Assembly (NCBI RefSeq): GCF_000156195.1
Contig: NZ_GG688328.1
Span: 118,448 to 172,384, forward strand
Source of the DNA: Bacteroides finegoldii DSM 17565
Lineage (GTDB): Bacteria; Bacteroidota; Bacteroidia; Bacteroidales; Bacteroidaceae
Direction of reading: 5' to 3'
DNA length: 53,937 nt
Part shown: piece by piece, positions 7,410 to 16,427 of the stretch
Position numbering within the stretch: position 1 is the stretch's first letter
Layout: each line of letters begins with the position of its first letter
Position numbers and translations under genes: made by a program
Notes under the pieces: model-generated
The model's input: the letters and a program-made list of their open reading frames with translations, nothing else
Told to the model about the DNA's origin: nothing
Database searches by the model: none

Positions 7410-8529
7410 AAGACGGATAAGTCTGCGACAACTAAAGTATGGTAACAGTGAAACAAGAGTAGCTGTTACCATACTCTTGTTTGTTATCTGTTCATGGAGC
7501 GTACCGGCACAAGAAAATATCCAGTTCCGTGTTGCCTGCTGGAATACAGAAAACCTGTTCGATACCCGCCATGACAGTCTGAAGAACGATTACGAGTTTC
7601 TTCCCAATGCCATACGCCATTGGAATTACAACAGATATAAAAAGAAACTGAGTGATATCGCACGTGTCATCACTGCTATCGGTGAATGGAATCCTCCAGC
7701 ACTCATAGGTCTCTGCGAAGTAGAGAACGACACAGTACTCCGTGACCTCACCCGCCGTTCGCCTTTGCAAGAGCTCGATTATCGTTATGTAATGACTGAC
7801 TCTCCTGATCTGAGAGGTATCGATGTGGCTCTTATTTACCAACGGGATTTATTCAAACTCTTATCCTCCCGCTCTATTTCCATTCCTGTGTTCAGGCAAC
7901 ATCGCCCGACAAGAGATTTGCTGCACGTCAACGGTCTGCTGCTGACCGGAGATACATTAGATGTATTCGTCTGCCATCTTCCAAGCCGCTCAGGCGGAGC
8001 AAAAGAATCCGAGCCTTATCGACTCCATGCCGCTCAAATTTTACGCACAGAAGTGGATAGCGTCCTGCATACCCGCCTCCATCCTCAAGTCATCATCATG
8101 GGCGACTTCAATGATTATCCCAACAATAAATCAATTCGGAAAATACTCGAAGCGGAAGCTCCTCCTATCCGTTCCGATAGTTTGGATATAGCAATCCATC
8201 CTGCTACCTCACCCTCATCCCTATCCCCGTTAAAGCTCTATCATCTGCTTGCCCGAAAAGCAAAGACTGCCAACTTCGGTTCATATAAATATCATGGGGA
8301 ATGGGGATTGCTTGACCATTTAATTGTATCCGGTACATTGCTCAACACTTCCGGTAATTTCTTCACTCATGAGGAAAAAGCGAAAGTCTGCCAACTTCCT
8401 TTTTTGTTGACCGACGACAAAAAGTATGGAGGTAAAGAACCTTTTCGCACCTATAAAGGAATGAAATATCAAGGAGGGTTCAGCGACCACCTTCCCATCT
8501 ATACAGACTTCGAACTAGTACTCCCCTGA
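7390..8529 (+). CDS. Endonuclease/exonuclease/phosphatase (EEP) family secreted protein
   Basis: The 379 residues carry a delayed signal peptide (about 25-41, ending VPAQ). EEP-fold motifs follow: VACWNTENLFD near 48, LIGLCEVEND near 105, ICHLPSRSGG-type motif (CHLPSRSGG) near 197, MGDFNDYP near 237 and SDHLPIYTD near the end. The Asn, Glu, Asp/Asn and Asp/His catalytic set is therefore complete. The family ranges from DNases to lipid and nucleotide phosphatases, and the substrate cannot be inferred. The long pre-signal stretch is unusual; the real start may lie further in, but no good ATG occurs before the signal. It overlaps pepD by 20 nt. Confidence 0.82.
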   Translation: MSLLKNKRRISLRQLKYGNSETRVAVTILLFVICSWSVPAQENIQFRVACWNTENLFDTRHDSLKNDYEFLPNAIRHWNYNRYKKKLSDIARVITAIGEWNPPALIGLCEVENDTVLRDLTRRSPLQELDYRYVMTDSPDLRGIDVALIYQRDLFKLLSSRSISIPVFRQHRPTRDLLHVNGLLLTGDTLDVFVCHLPSRSGGAKESEPYRLHAAQILRTEVDSVLHTRLHPQVIIMGDFNDYPNNKSIRKILEAEAPPIRSDSLDIAIHPATSPSSLSPLKLYHLLARKAKTANFGSYKYHGEWGLLDHLIVSGTLLNTSGNFFTHEEKAKVCQLPFLLTDDKKYGGKEPFRTYKGMKYQGGFSDHLPIYTDFELVLP

Positions 8530-8557
8530 CAAAGCTCACACAACCACAGGAAGTAGT

Positions 8558-8667
8558 TTAGTGCCACCACGTTGGCACAATAGTGACATCGCATTGGCAT
8601 AACAGTGCTAACGGAGTGGCACAGTCGTGACACTAACGTGGCATGACCACGGCATTAACGTGACGTA
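8558..8667. repeat. Five imperfect 22-bp tandem repeats, each with an inner inverted repeat
   Basis: Units at 8558-8579, 8580-8601, 8602-8623, 8624-8645 and 8646-8667 line up on the pattern nnAGTGnCAnnACGTTGGCAnA. The first unit is near-palindromic (GTGCCA...TGGCAC). The array fills the gap between two convergent genes and ends 6 nt before the MscS stop. It could be a folding 3' structure or a protein-binding array. Confidence 0.75.
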
Positions 8668-8673
8668 TTCCAT

Positions 8674-9849
8674 TCAGTCCGAATACTGATAAACCTTTAA
8701 GTCAAACTTGGGAACCATTGCCAGCAAATGGTCAAAGATATCCGATTGGATACGTTCGTACTCTTTCCAGATTTTATTTCGGGAAAAGAAGTAAACCTGA
8801 ATAGGCACTCCGTACATCGTAGCCTCTTTTTGGCTGATAATCAAATCCAGATCTTGGTTCACTACAGGCAAGCTGCACAAATAGCGTTCAATATATACCC
8901 TATATACTTGGGAATTGGTCGGAACCGTCCCTTCTTCTGGCTGATAGTCTGCCATCAAGGGAATCTCCTTCCGGTAACGGTCCAGCATTTCCGGTGTACA
9001 GAACTGTAAAGTAGTCAGATCTAAGGTAATGTTCTTCATGACCCTCCGTCCTCCCGACTCCGTCATTCCCCGCCAATTCTGAAATGGCGTGCTCACTAAT
9101 GTATAAGGCGGAACCGTAGAAATTGTATTATCAAAATTCTGAATCTTAACCGTATTCAACGTAATTTCCTGCACCGTACCATTGGCTTCCCCCGAAGGCA
9201 GCGTAACCCAGTCGCCCGGACGTACCATATCATTGGCAGAAAGCTGAATGCCCGCCACAAAGCCCAAAATAGAATCCTTGAATACCAACATCAGGATAGC
9301 TGCCGACGCTCCCAATCCTGCAAACAGACTGGCAGGAGATTTATTTACAATAATAGCGATGATGACAATTCCGCCCACAAAGAAAAGAACGACCTGCAAG
9401 ACTTGAATAAATCCTTTCATAGGCCGGTTCTTCATAGATTCTTTACCATCGTAAATATCCATAATCATCAGCAGGATACCATTGATAGCCAACAACAGTG
9501 AAAAGATTATATAAATGGTACACGCTTTCTGTGAAATCAGCAATAACTCTTTTCCACGAACAAATGCCATTGGCAAAAGAGCATAGACAAGAAAAGCCGG
9601 AACAGTATGAATCAGATGATGGAACACTTTACGCTTCATCAGCAGTGTATTCCATTTATGCGGCTTTAGCCGGGTATACTGTTTCATTCCTCCTATGAGA
9701 ATCGCCTGGCAGAGATAATTCAAGCCGACAGCAATCGCTATCATCAATATAGCAATAATAGTTTCATCAAAACGGTCGGCAACTTCCGGATCTATCCCCC
9801 AATCTATCAGGATTTTATTCATCCACTTTCCTAAATCTACTACGAGCAT
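8674..9849 (-). CDS. MscS-family mechanosensitive ion channel
   Basis: The 391 residues have about five N-terminal hydrophobic helices (residues 28-50, 72-93, 100-120, 145-165 and a pore helix near 172-205). The last is rich in Gly/Ala (SLFAGLGASAAILMLVFKD), as in the MscS TM3 pore. The MscS beta domain follows (VRPGDWVTLPSGEANGTVQEI), then an alpha/beta C-terminal domain. Five helices and the length resemble the YbdG/miniconductance branch more than E. coli MscS (286 residues). The channel releases solutes on hypo-osmotic shock at the inner membrane. It appears to be a single-gene unit. Confidence 0.88.
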   Translation of the reverse strand: MLVVDLGKWMNKILIDWGIDPEVADRFDETIIAILMIAIAVGLNYLCQAILIGGMKQYTRLKPHKWNTLLMKRKVFHHLIHTVPAFLVYALLPMAFVRGKELLLISQKACTIYIIFSLLLAINGILLMIMDIYDGKESMKNRPMKGFIQVLQVVLFFVGGIVIIAIIVNKSPASLFAGLGASAAILMLVFKDSILGFVAGIQLSANDMVRPGDWVTLPSGEANGTVQEITLNTVKIQNFDNTISTVPPYTLVSTPFQNWRGMTESGGRRVMKNITLDLTTLQFCTPEMLDRYRKEIPLMADYQPEEGTVPTNSQVYRVYIERYLCSLPVVNQDLDLIISQKEATMYGVPIQVYFFSRNKIWKEYERIQSDIFDHLLAMVPKFDLKVYQYSD

Positions 9850-9903
9850 AACTTCTGTCTTTTTTAAGAAATAACAGTCTGGATATACATTTGGTTTAGA
9901 AAA

Positions 9904-9952
9904 TAAAAAAAAAGACCGGCATCCGACTCATAAAGAATCAAGACACCGGTCT
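9904..9952 (-). terminator. Intrinsic terminator at the end of the glycan utilization locus
   Basis: On the minus strand, AGACCGG pairs perfectly with CCGGTCT (9946-9952 with 9913-9919) around a 26-nt loop, followed by nine T (9904-9912). It lies 26 nt after the last sulfatase stop and marks the 3' end of the locus. Confidence 0.82.
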
Positions 9953-9977
9953 ACACTGCTACTCTCTAAGCATTCTT

Positions 9978-11528
9978 TTACAAAGGCAAGCCATAACGGC
10001 CGTCTACTATCTTTTCCAATTGTTCCGACATTTTCGTCACTATTTTCGGATTCTTCTCTGCTACGTTATTCTTTTCAGCCGGATCTTTCTTTATATCATA
10101 AAGTTGAGGTTTCATGCTGTTGCCCAATTCAATATTGACATTTTTGTTATATGCAGGACCTTTTCCGGGACGCAGGTATTTCCACCGTCCATCCGTCACC
10201 GACAGATTATTCTGTGCATTCTGAAGTACCAGCCATTCCCGCCCTTTCTTTTCTTTACCTGTCCATGCATTCAGTAACGGTTCACTATCTGGAGCAGCCC
10301 CTTCCGGCAAACGGAAATTCATCATTTGCGCAAAAGTAGCAAACCAGTCTATCTGACAAAGCAACGCATCCGAAACGGTACCGGGACGAATCACTCCCTG
10401 CCAACTCCAAATACACGGCACACGTGTACCGGCTTCGTAAGCACTGTATTTTCCTCCACGATAAACACCTCCGGGTTTATGATCGCCCAGTAATTCTACC
10501 GCCTGATCCTTATAACCGTCATCCACTACCGGCCCGTTATCACTAGACAAAATCACTAATGTATTTTTATCCAGTCCCAAGCGTTCCAATGCATCCAGCA
10601 CTTGTCCTACCGACCAGTCAAACTCAAGAAGACAATCTCCACGAGGTCCCATACTGCTTTTGCCTACAAACTGAGGAGACGGCACACGAGGAACGTGTGC
10701 ATCCTGAGTGGCGAAATACAAAAAGAAGGGAGCATCCTTGTGTCCTTCAATAAAAGATATCGCTTTCCCGGTTAAAGTTTCCGCAATCTTATCATCTTGC
10801 CAAAGAGCGGATTTTCCACCTTTCATATATCCGATACGTGAGATACCGTTAACAATACTTTGATTGTGACCATGGGAAGGATGCATTTTCAGCAGTTCCG
10901 GATTGTCTTTCCCGGTAGGTTCACCCGGAAAGTTCTTTTTATAACTTACCTGAATCGGATCATTCGGATCAAGATTAATCACCCGGTCGTTTTCCACAAA
11001 AACACACGGCACACGGTCACCGGTAGCGGCCATGATAAATGAATAATCAAACCCGATATCATTTGTGCCCGGTTTCAAAGGCTTGTTCCAATCCTGTTCA
11101 CCTCCCTTGTCGCCAAGTCCCAAATGCCATTTACCTACCACCCCCGTACTATATCCTGCCTCTTTGAACATATCCGCCATTGTATAACGTTCCGGACGAA
11201 TGATAGACGCGGCATCTCCGTCTGCAATTCCCGTTCCTTCCTTACGCCAAGCGTATTCACCGGTCAGCATAGCATAACGGGAAGGCGTACTTGTAGCGGC
11301 AGCACTATGCGCATTTGTAAAACGTACTCCCATCTTTGCCAAACGCTCTACATTAGGAGTGTGAATCGTCTTCGCTCCATTGCAACTCAAATCACCATAG
11401 CCTATGTCATCGGCATAAATAAAGACTACATTCGGACGGTTTATCTGTCTTTCCTGAGCAGATGTCTGAGAAACCAGACAAGAGGTTAAAGCCAAAGGCA
11501 ATATACCATAATAATATTCTTTTTTCAT
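9978..11528 (-). CDS. Secreted S1-family sulfatase (serine type)
   Basis: The 516 residues start with a signal peptide (cleavage near SAQ, residue 24). The metal-binding start FIYADDIGYGD (D40, D41) precedes the sulfatase signature STPSR at 80-84, in which Ser80 would be oxidised to formylglycine by an anaerobic maturase (anSME) encoded elsewhere. A second conserved block, LSSDNGP near 326, and the C-terminal subdomain follow. The enzyme removes sulfate esters from a glycan in the periplasm or at the surface. By order and neighbours it corresponds, from memory, to the sulfatase at the end of the B. thetaiotaomicron BT1624-BT1632 locus; the sulfate position is not deducible here. Confidence 0.9.
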   Translation of the reverse strand: MKKEYYYGILPLALTSCLVSQTSAQERQINRPNVVFIYADDIGYGDLSCNGAKTIHTPNVERLAKMGVRFTNAHSAAATSTPSRYAMLTGEYAWRKEGTGIADGDAASIIRPERYTMADMFKEAGYSTGVVGKWHLGLGDKGGEQDWNKPLKPGTNDIGFDYSFIMAATGDRVPCVFVENDRVINLDPNDPIQVSYKKNFPGEPTGKDNPELLKMHPSHGHNQSIVNGISRIGYMKGGKSALWQDDKIAETLTGKAISFIEGHKDAPFFLYFATQDAHVPRVPSPQFVGKSSMGPRGDCLLEFDWSVGQVLDALERLGLDKNTLVILSSDNGPVVDDGYKDQAVELLGDHKPGGVYRGGKYSAYEAGTRVPCIWSWQGVIRPGTVSDALLCQIDWFATFAQMMNFRLPEGAAPDSEPLLNAWTGKEKKGREWLVLQNAQNNLSVTDGRWKYLRPGKGPAYNKNVNIELGNSMKPQLYDIKKDPAEKNNVAEKNPKIVTKMSEQLEKIVDGRYGLPL

Positions 11529-11558
11529 CTTATGTTCTGAAATAATAGGTTATCTGTA

Positions 11559-14500
11559 TTAAGGAGCTACTGTGACTCCGATCTCATTCATTTCTACTTT
11601 AGCAGTGGTGGCAGCAGGCGTTGTAGCCTCCAGTTTGATGAAACGCGCCTGTACGCCTTTGTTGAAAGTAACCGTTTGCGGCAGAGGATTGTGCATGATA
11701 TTGCTAAACTCACCATTGGTCGGCACCTCCGCCCAACTCTCCCCATCCGTACTTACATAGAACTTATACTGAAAAGCCATTGTCGGTTTTGCTTCCGCCT
11801 TCAAGGGAGCGTATGTAAAGGCTGACAGCTGCACCATCTTTCCCAAGTCAATCGTCAACGGAGAAGCAGCCACCTGTTTCCATTCTTTACGAGGTAAGTC
11901 ATTCCAACTTTCCGTCTGATTATCTTCCTGCAACGGTGTTGCATAGAACGCGCCGACCTGACTGATATGAGCCGACAACCGGCATTCATTGATTTTCACT
12001 TTCAGTTGACTGGCCTTTACTGCCGGAAAACGCAGCAAACGTTTGTAACCTACAGTAGTACCCTGTCCGACTTCCTGCCATCCCTGTTCGGTCAACACCT
12101 CTATGGCAAAGGATTCAACCCGTTGTCCTTTAGCGATATCTTCCTGAAGCATTACCACATTGATTTCCGATTCCGATTTCAAAGAATAAATCTTCTCACT
12201 TCCCGAAACCGCATTCCACTCTTTCCGACCTTTCACTACACGATTGTCTGCAAACACTCTTTTCCGGTAAGCAGCAAAATCTTTCAGTCGCTTCACATCG
12301 GCCTCGTGAATCAGACCTCTGCGGTCAGGAGGAATATTCAATAAAAGTACTGAGTTATATCCTACCGATTGGAAATAGATATCCGACAAATGTTTCAACG
12401 ACTTCACTTTCGTATCTTCTTCCGCATGATAGAACCATCCCGGACGAATAGAAACATCCACTTCCGACGGATACCAGAAAAGTTCCGTAGCCTCCGCCAA
12501 CATCGAACGGCTTCCCAAATCTTTCGCTTTGCTGAATACGCCCAAACGTTTGTTATTCTCCTCCGAACGGGTGTAAATGCCCGGAGTAAGCACCGTCGCA
12601 CTCCATTCAGTTTCACGTCCCAAACCTTTTTCATTACCAACCCAACGCACATCATCGCCCATTATTGCCATCACAGCCTTCGGTTGCAGACGTTGAATCG
12701 TTTTATAGAAAGCTTCCCAGTCATATACCTGCTTCCTTCCGTTCGGTCCCTCCCCATTCGCTCCGTCAAACCAAACTTCGTGTACCTCCCCATAATTGGA
12801 AAGTAACTCTGTCAATTGGCGGATAAAGAAGTCGTTATATCGGGGAGAATCTCCATAACATTCCGCGTTACGATCCCAAGGAGAAAGATAAACGCCAAAC
12901 TTCATATCATATTTATCGCAAGCCTTACGCAATTCCCTTACTACATCGCCTTGTCCTTTTTTCCAAGGAGAAGAAGCTACGGAATGTTTGGTGGTAGCCG
13001 TAGGCCAAAGACAAAATCCATCATGATGTTTTGCCGTCAACAGCACCATCTTGAAACCAGCTTCTTTAAGAGTACGAACCCATTGTTCCGCATTCAGTTC
13101 GGATGGATTAAACAGCGCCGGATCTTCTTTTCCATCTCCCCATTCACGTCCGGTAAAGGTATTGATACCAAAATGGAGAAAAGCAGTCAACTCCATTTGT
13201 TGCCAAGACAACTGCTGGGGAGTAGGGATTAATCGCGCAGCCATATCTACCTTTTGCTCCAAAGTCGCATTTTGAGGAAACTCAAGATGTTTCACATAAT
13301 AATTCTCTTTTTTCTGCGCCTGTCCTGCCGACTTCACCGGATAAAGAGTGAATTCAAAACTCTGTTTTTTTAACGGAACCAAATACTGAGGCAATACTCC
13401 GGGACCACAAGTAGCTGTTCCTACGCCAGCCTGCTCTGCATCCAAATGCACAGTCACCAGTCCGTCACGTTCCAACTCATTAATATGACGGGCTTTCTCC
13501 AATAATACATCCGAGAAAGGAACTATGCTAAACTGGAAAGGACGATTTGAATCGACAAAGATTCCTTCACCGGAACGATCGGTGAATTTCGTCCAACGCA
13601 CATCTGTACGGTTACCGGTAGATTGCGGAGTGACATAATAGTGGAACATCCGTTCGGGTGTTGTCTGATATAAGCCAATTTTACCAGACTGGCCACGGTC
13701 AGCATACGTTTCATTGTCACCACGTCCCAGATAAGAAACTTGATCGTAAGTATCCGCCACACGGAAAGTCAGTCCCAGACGTGCCATAGACTTGACAATC
13801 GCAGTATCCGATTGGAAAGTAGTACGTATCTTTAATGCACCGTTCTTATCAAGCATATAGATAAAGTCGGCAGTTCCCACTTTCTGACCTTTTGCATTAA
13901 GAAGCTCGATAGTCGCAGTTGTCGTATTCTTCCCTTCTTTCAATGAGGTCACCTTTTGAGTCAGATTATCCAATCCCGCTTTACGCCACAAGCGAGCTCC
14001 GTTCTTGTCACGGTTATCATTATCCGTAGCCGGACGGAAAAGACTAAGAGTGATCGGAGTAGCCAACAGTTCCTTACCATCCAAAGCAAGAGAAGTAAGC
14101 GCTCCCGTTTCTTTATCCACCGTGAAAGCCGTCTCACCCGCTTTTTGCGGACGATAGCCCGTATAATTCTTATTGCCGACAATAACAAACTGATCGTATG
14201 CCACTTCCCAATCTTCGGCTATCATCGGAGAAGCTTCCCTACGTGTCCAACTAATATTCAGATAAGCCTCACGGACTGTCTTCGGCAGAATCACATTTCC
14301 TAACGACACGTCTATGGTAGCGTGTGGTTCACAGTCTAATACTTTCGTACCTTCTGCAATTTTCTCTCCAGTATCAGCCGTCACATTCCAATGAAGTTCA
14401 TATTCGTTCAGGTTAGAGAAGTCGTACCAGTTCTTGATACGAAGTTTCATGTTCTTCGGACTCAGCAGAGTTGCTTTTATATTCTGATACACTTTCTTCA

Positions 14501-16403
14501 CTTCGAGCAGATGGGGATGTGGCTGACGGTCGGCATTCACCAAACCGTTACAGCAGAAGTTGCCGAAGCTCGGTATTCCTTCCGGTCCGTAATCACCGCC
14601 ATACGTCCAATACCATTTGCCGTTCTTGTCTATTTCACGGAAAGACTGATCCACCCAGTCCCAAACATTACCGCCTTGTGCCATTGGTTCGTTTTCAAAA
14701 ACATCCCAATAGTCTTTCAATCCACCACAACTGTTACCCATCGCGTGCAAATATTCGCAAAGGATGAAGGGACGGTAAATATCCTTTTTCGCTACATACG
14801 CTTTTATCTCATCTACACTACGGTACATACGGCAATAAATATCCGTATTGTAATTCAGTTCGGCACGTTCATATTGAACAGGACGAGTCTTGTCCACCGA
14901 TTTCAGCCAATCGTATGTACGTTCAAAGTTGATACCGTTTCCGGCCTCATTGCCCAATGACCAGATAACAATAGCGGGATGATTCTTCGAACGCTCGTAC
15001 ATACGATGTGTACGGTCCATGTGCGCAGTCAGCCAAGTGCTGTCTTTAGCAAGAGAAGCAGGACCGTAGCCCATTCCATGTGATTCGATGTTAGCCTCAT
15101 CAATCATATACAATCCGTAACGGTCGCAAAGCTGATACCAATAAGGATGAGTAGGATAATGAGAATTGCGTACCAGGTTGATATTATGCTCTTTCATCAG
15201 CTTAATATCCAGTTCCATCAGTTCCTTACTTACGGTACGTCCCAATTGGGAATGTTCGTGACGGTTAGTCCCCTTTACCAATACCGGCACACCGTTGATA
15301 CAAAAACGCCCGTTCTTGATTTCCGAAGTACGGAAACCGACTTCACAACCGGTCAGTTCGGTTACTTTCCCTTGTGCGTCTTTCAGCTCAAGCACCAGTG
15401 TGTACAAATTAGGATATTCGGCACTCCACGGTTTTACATTAGGAATCTTCTTCTCTTCAAATGCTATAAAATTACTCAATCCACGGGATTTGATATTGAT
15501 AACATCCTTCAGAACGGCTTTGCCGAAGGTATCCTTCAGTGTATAAGCAATCGAGCTTGCCGTAGAAGACGGACCTTCTACCGTCACTTCAAGTCCGAAA
15601 AGTCCGTCTTTGTACGTTTCCTTATCCAAAGAGGCATTCAGTTTGTAGTCGGCGATATATTGTTTTGGTGTACTGTAAAGATACACATCCCGCTCGATAC
15701 CGCTCAAACGCCACATATCCTGACATTCCAGATAAGCACCCGAACTCCAACGGTAGACTTCCAAAGCTACTACGTTCTCTCCTTCGGTCAATACCTCTGT
15801 AATATCCCATTCAGCCGCAGTTTTCGAACCTTGATTATATCCGAGCAATTTACCGTTCACCCATACATAATAAAAAGAGATTACCCCCTCGCAGCAAAGT
15901 ACTACCCTACGTCCTTTCCAATCGGCAGGCACTTTGAAAGTACGGCGATACGAACCGACTTCATTTTCGGCATGAGGCACTAACGGCGGATTCTTCTTGA
16001 AATTGAACATCTTATCATCGAACTCATACGTCTCATTGACGTAGATAGCTGTTCCGTATCCCTGCCGTTCCCAATTTCCGGGCACATTGATGTCAGCCCA
16101 ACCTCCTGTATAATAAAAAGGTTGATAAAAGTCTTTCGGACGGTTGTCCGGGTTCTTCACCCAATGGAACTTCCATTTCCCGTTCAAAGACATATAATAA
16201 GGAGATTGCTCATAGCCTCCCGGCTTCTCAATATCGGAAGCATTGGCATAAGGCCATACATAAGTGTGAGGAGCGAGTTTATTCAGTCCTACAGCATACT
16301 GGCTTTGCCATTCGGGCAACGGCTGTTTCTGTGCCGAAGCAAAAACAGTAGCAGTCAGTCCTGCCAATAAGAGTAAAAAAGTTCGTTTCTTCAGGTTCTT
16401 CAT
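11559..16403 (-). CDS. GH2 beta-galactosidase fused to GH29 alpha-L-fucosidase with C-terminal F5/8C domain
   Basis: This is one uninterrupted frame of 1614 residues. A signal peptide (1-24) is followed by a LacZ-type GH2 unit: sugar-binding jelly roll (about 60-240), Ig-like domain, TIM barrel with acid/base E486 in SLGNEAGNG and nucleophile E550 in ILCEYLHAMGN, a second Ig-like domain and a Bgal small-chain-like domain to about 1025. From about 1031 a complete GH29 unit begins (FLHFGINTFTGREWGDG; TAKHHDGFCLWPT), with predicted nucleophile D1213 in EVWFDGANG. A beta domain and an F5/8C/CBM32-like domain (about 1505-1610) end the protein. GH2 removes terminal beta-Gal and GH29 removes alpha-Fuc, which fits Lewis/H-type epitopes. 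The GH29 part has no own signal peptide, so the fusion looks genuine. Confidence 0.9.
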   Translation of the reverse strand: MKNLKKRTFLLLLAGLTATVFASAQKQPLPEWQSQYAVGLNKLAPHTYVWPYANASDIEKPGGYEQSPYYMSLNGKWKFHWVKNPDNRPKDFYQPFYYTGGWADINVPGNWERQGYGTAIYVNETYEFDDKMFNFKKNPPLVPHAENEVGSYRRTFKVPADWKGRRVVLCCEGVISFYYVWVNGKLLGYNQGSKTAAEWDITEVLTEGENVVALEVYRWSSGAYLECQDMWRLSGIERDVYLYSTPKQYIADYKLNASLDKETYKDGLFGLEVTVEGPSSTASSIAYTLKDTFGKAVLKDVINIKSRGLSNFIAFEEKKIPNVKPWSAEYPNLYTLVLELKDAQGKVTELTGCEVGFRTSEIKNGRFCINGVPVLVKGTNRHEHSQLGRTVSKELMELDIKLMKEHNINLVRNSHYPTHPYWYQLCDRYGLYMIDEANIESHGMGYGPASLAKDSTWLTAHMDRTHRMYERSKNHPAIVIWSLGNEAGNGINFERTYDWLKSVDKTRPVQYERAELNYNTDIYCRMYRSVDEIKAYVAKKDIYRPFILCEYLHAMGNSCGGLKDYWDVFENEPMAQGGNVWDWVDQSFREIDKNGKWYWTYGGDYGPEGIPSFGNFCCNGLVNADRQPHPHLLEVKKVYQNIKATLLSPKNMKLRIKNWYDFSNLNEYELHWNVTADTGEKIAEGTKVLDCEPHATIDVSLGNVILPKTVREAYLNISWTRREASPMIAEDWEVAYDQFVIVGNKNYTGYRPQKAGETAFTVDKETGALTSLALDGKELLATPITLSLFRPATDNDNRDKNGARLWRKAGLDNLTQKVTSLKEGKNTTTATIELLNAKGQKVGTADFIYMLDKNGALKIRTTFQSDTAIVKSMARLGLTFRVADTYDQVSYLGRGDNETYADRGQSGKIGLYQTTPERMFHYYVTPQSTGNRTDVRWTKFTDRSGEGIFVDSNRPFQFSIVPFSDVLLEKARHINELERDGLVTVHLDAEQAGVGTATCGPGVLPQYLVPLKKQSFEFTLYPVKSAGQAQKKENYYVKHLEFPQNATLEQKVDMAARLIPTPQQLSWQQMELTAFLHFGINTFTGREWGDGKEDPALFNPSELNAEQWVRTLKEAGFKMVLLTAKHHDGFCLWPTATTKHSVASSPWKKGQGDVVRELRKACDKYDMKFGVYLSPWDRNAECYGDSPRYNDFFIRQLTELLSNYGEVHEVWFDGANGEGPNGRKQVYDWEAFYKTIQRLQPKAVMAIMGDDVRWVGNEKGLGRETEWSATVLTPGIYTRSEENNKRLGVFSKAKDLGSRSMLAEATELFWYPSEVDVSIRPGWFYHAEEDTKVKSLKHLSDIYFQSVGYNSVLLLNIPPDRRGLIHEADVKRLKDFAAYRKRVFADNRVVKGRKEWNAVSGSEKIYSLKSESEINVVMLQEDIAKGQRVESFAIEVLTEQGWQEVGQGTTVGYKRLLRFPAVKASQLKVKINECRLSAHISQVGAFYATPLQEDNQTESWNDLPRKEWKQVAASPLTIDLGKMVQLSAFTYAPLKAEAKPTMAFQYKFYVSTDGESWAEVPTNGEFSNIMHNPLPQTVTFNKGVQARFIKLEATTPAATTAKVEMNEIGVTVAP

Positions 16404-16427
16404 GGTTATTGTTATGACTATGTTGTA

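Noticed and set aside
8558..8667. CRISPR array
   Set aside because: The 22-bp units are contiguous with no unique spacers, and no cas genes are in the window.
11572..16370. Many plus-strand ORFs of 60-278 codons opposite the GH2-GH29 gene
   Set aside because: They are antisense shadows of a long gene with continuous domain evidence; their translations are Phe/Ile/Arg-rich nonsense.
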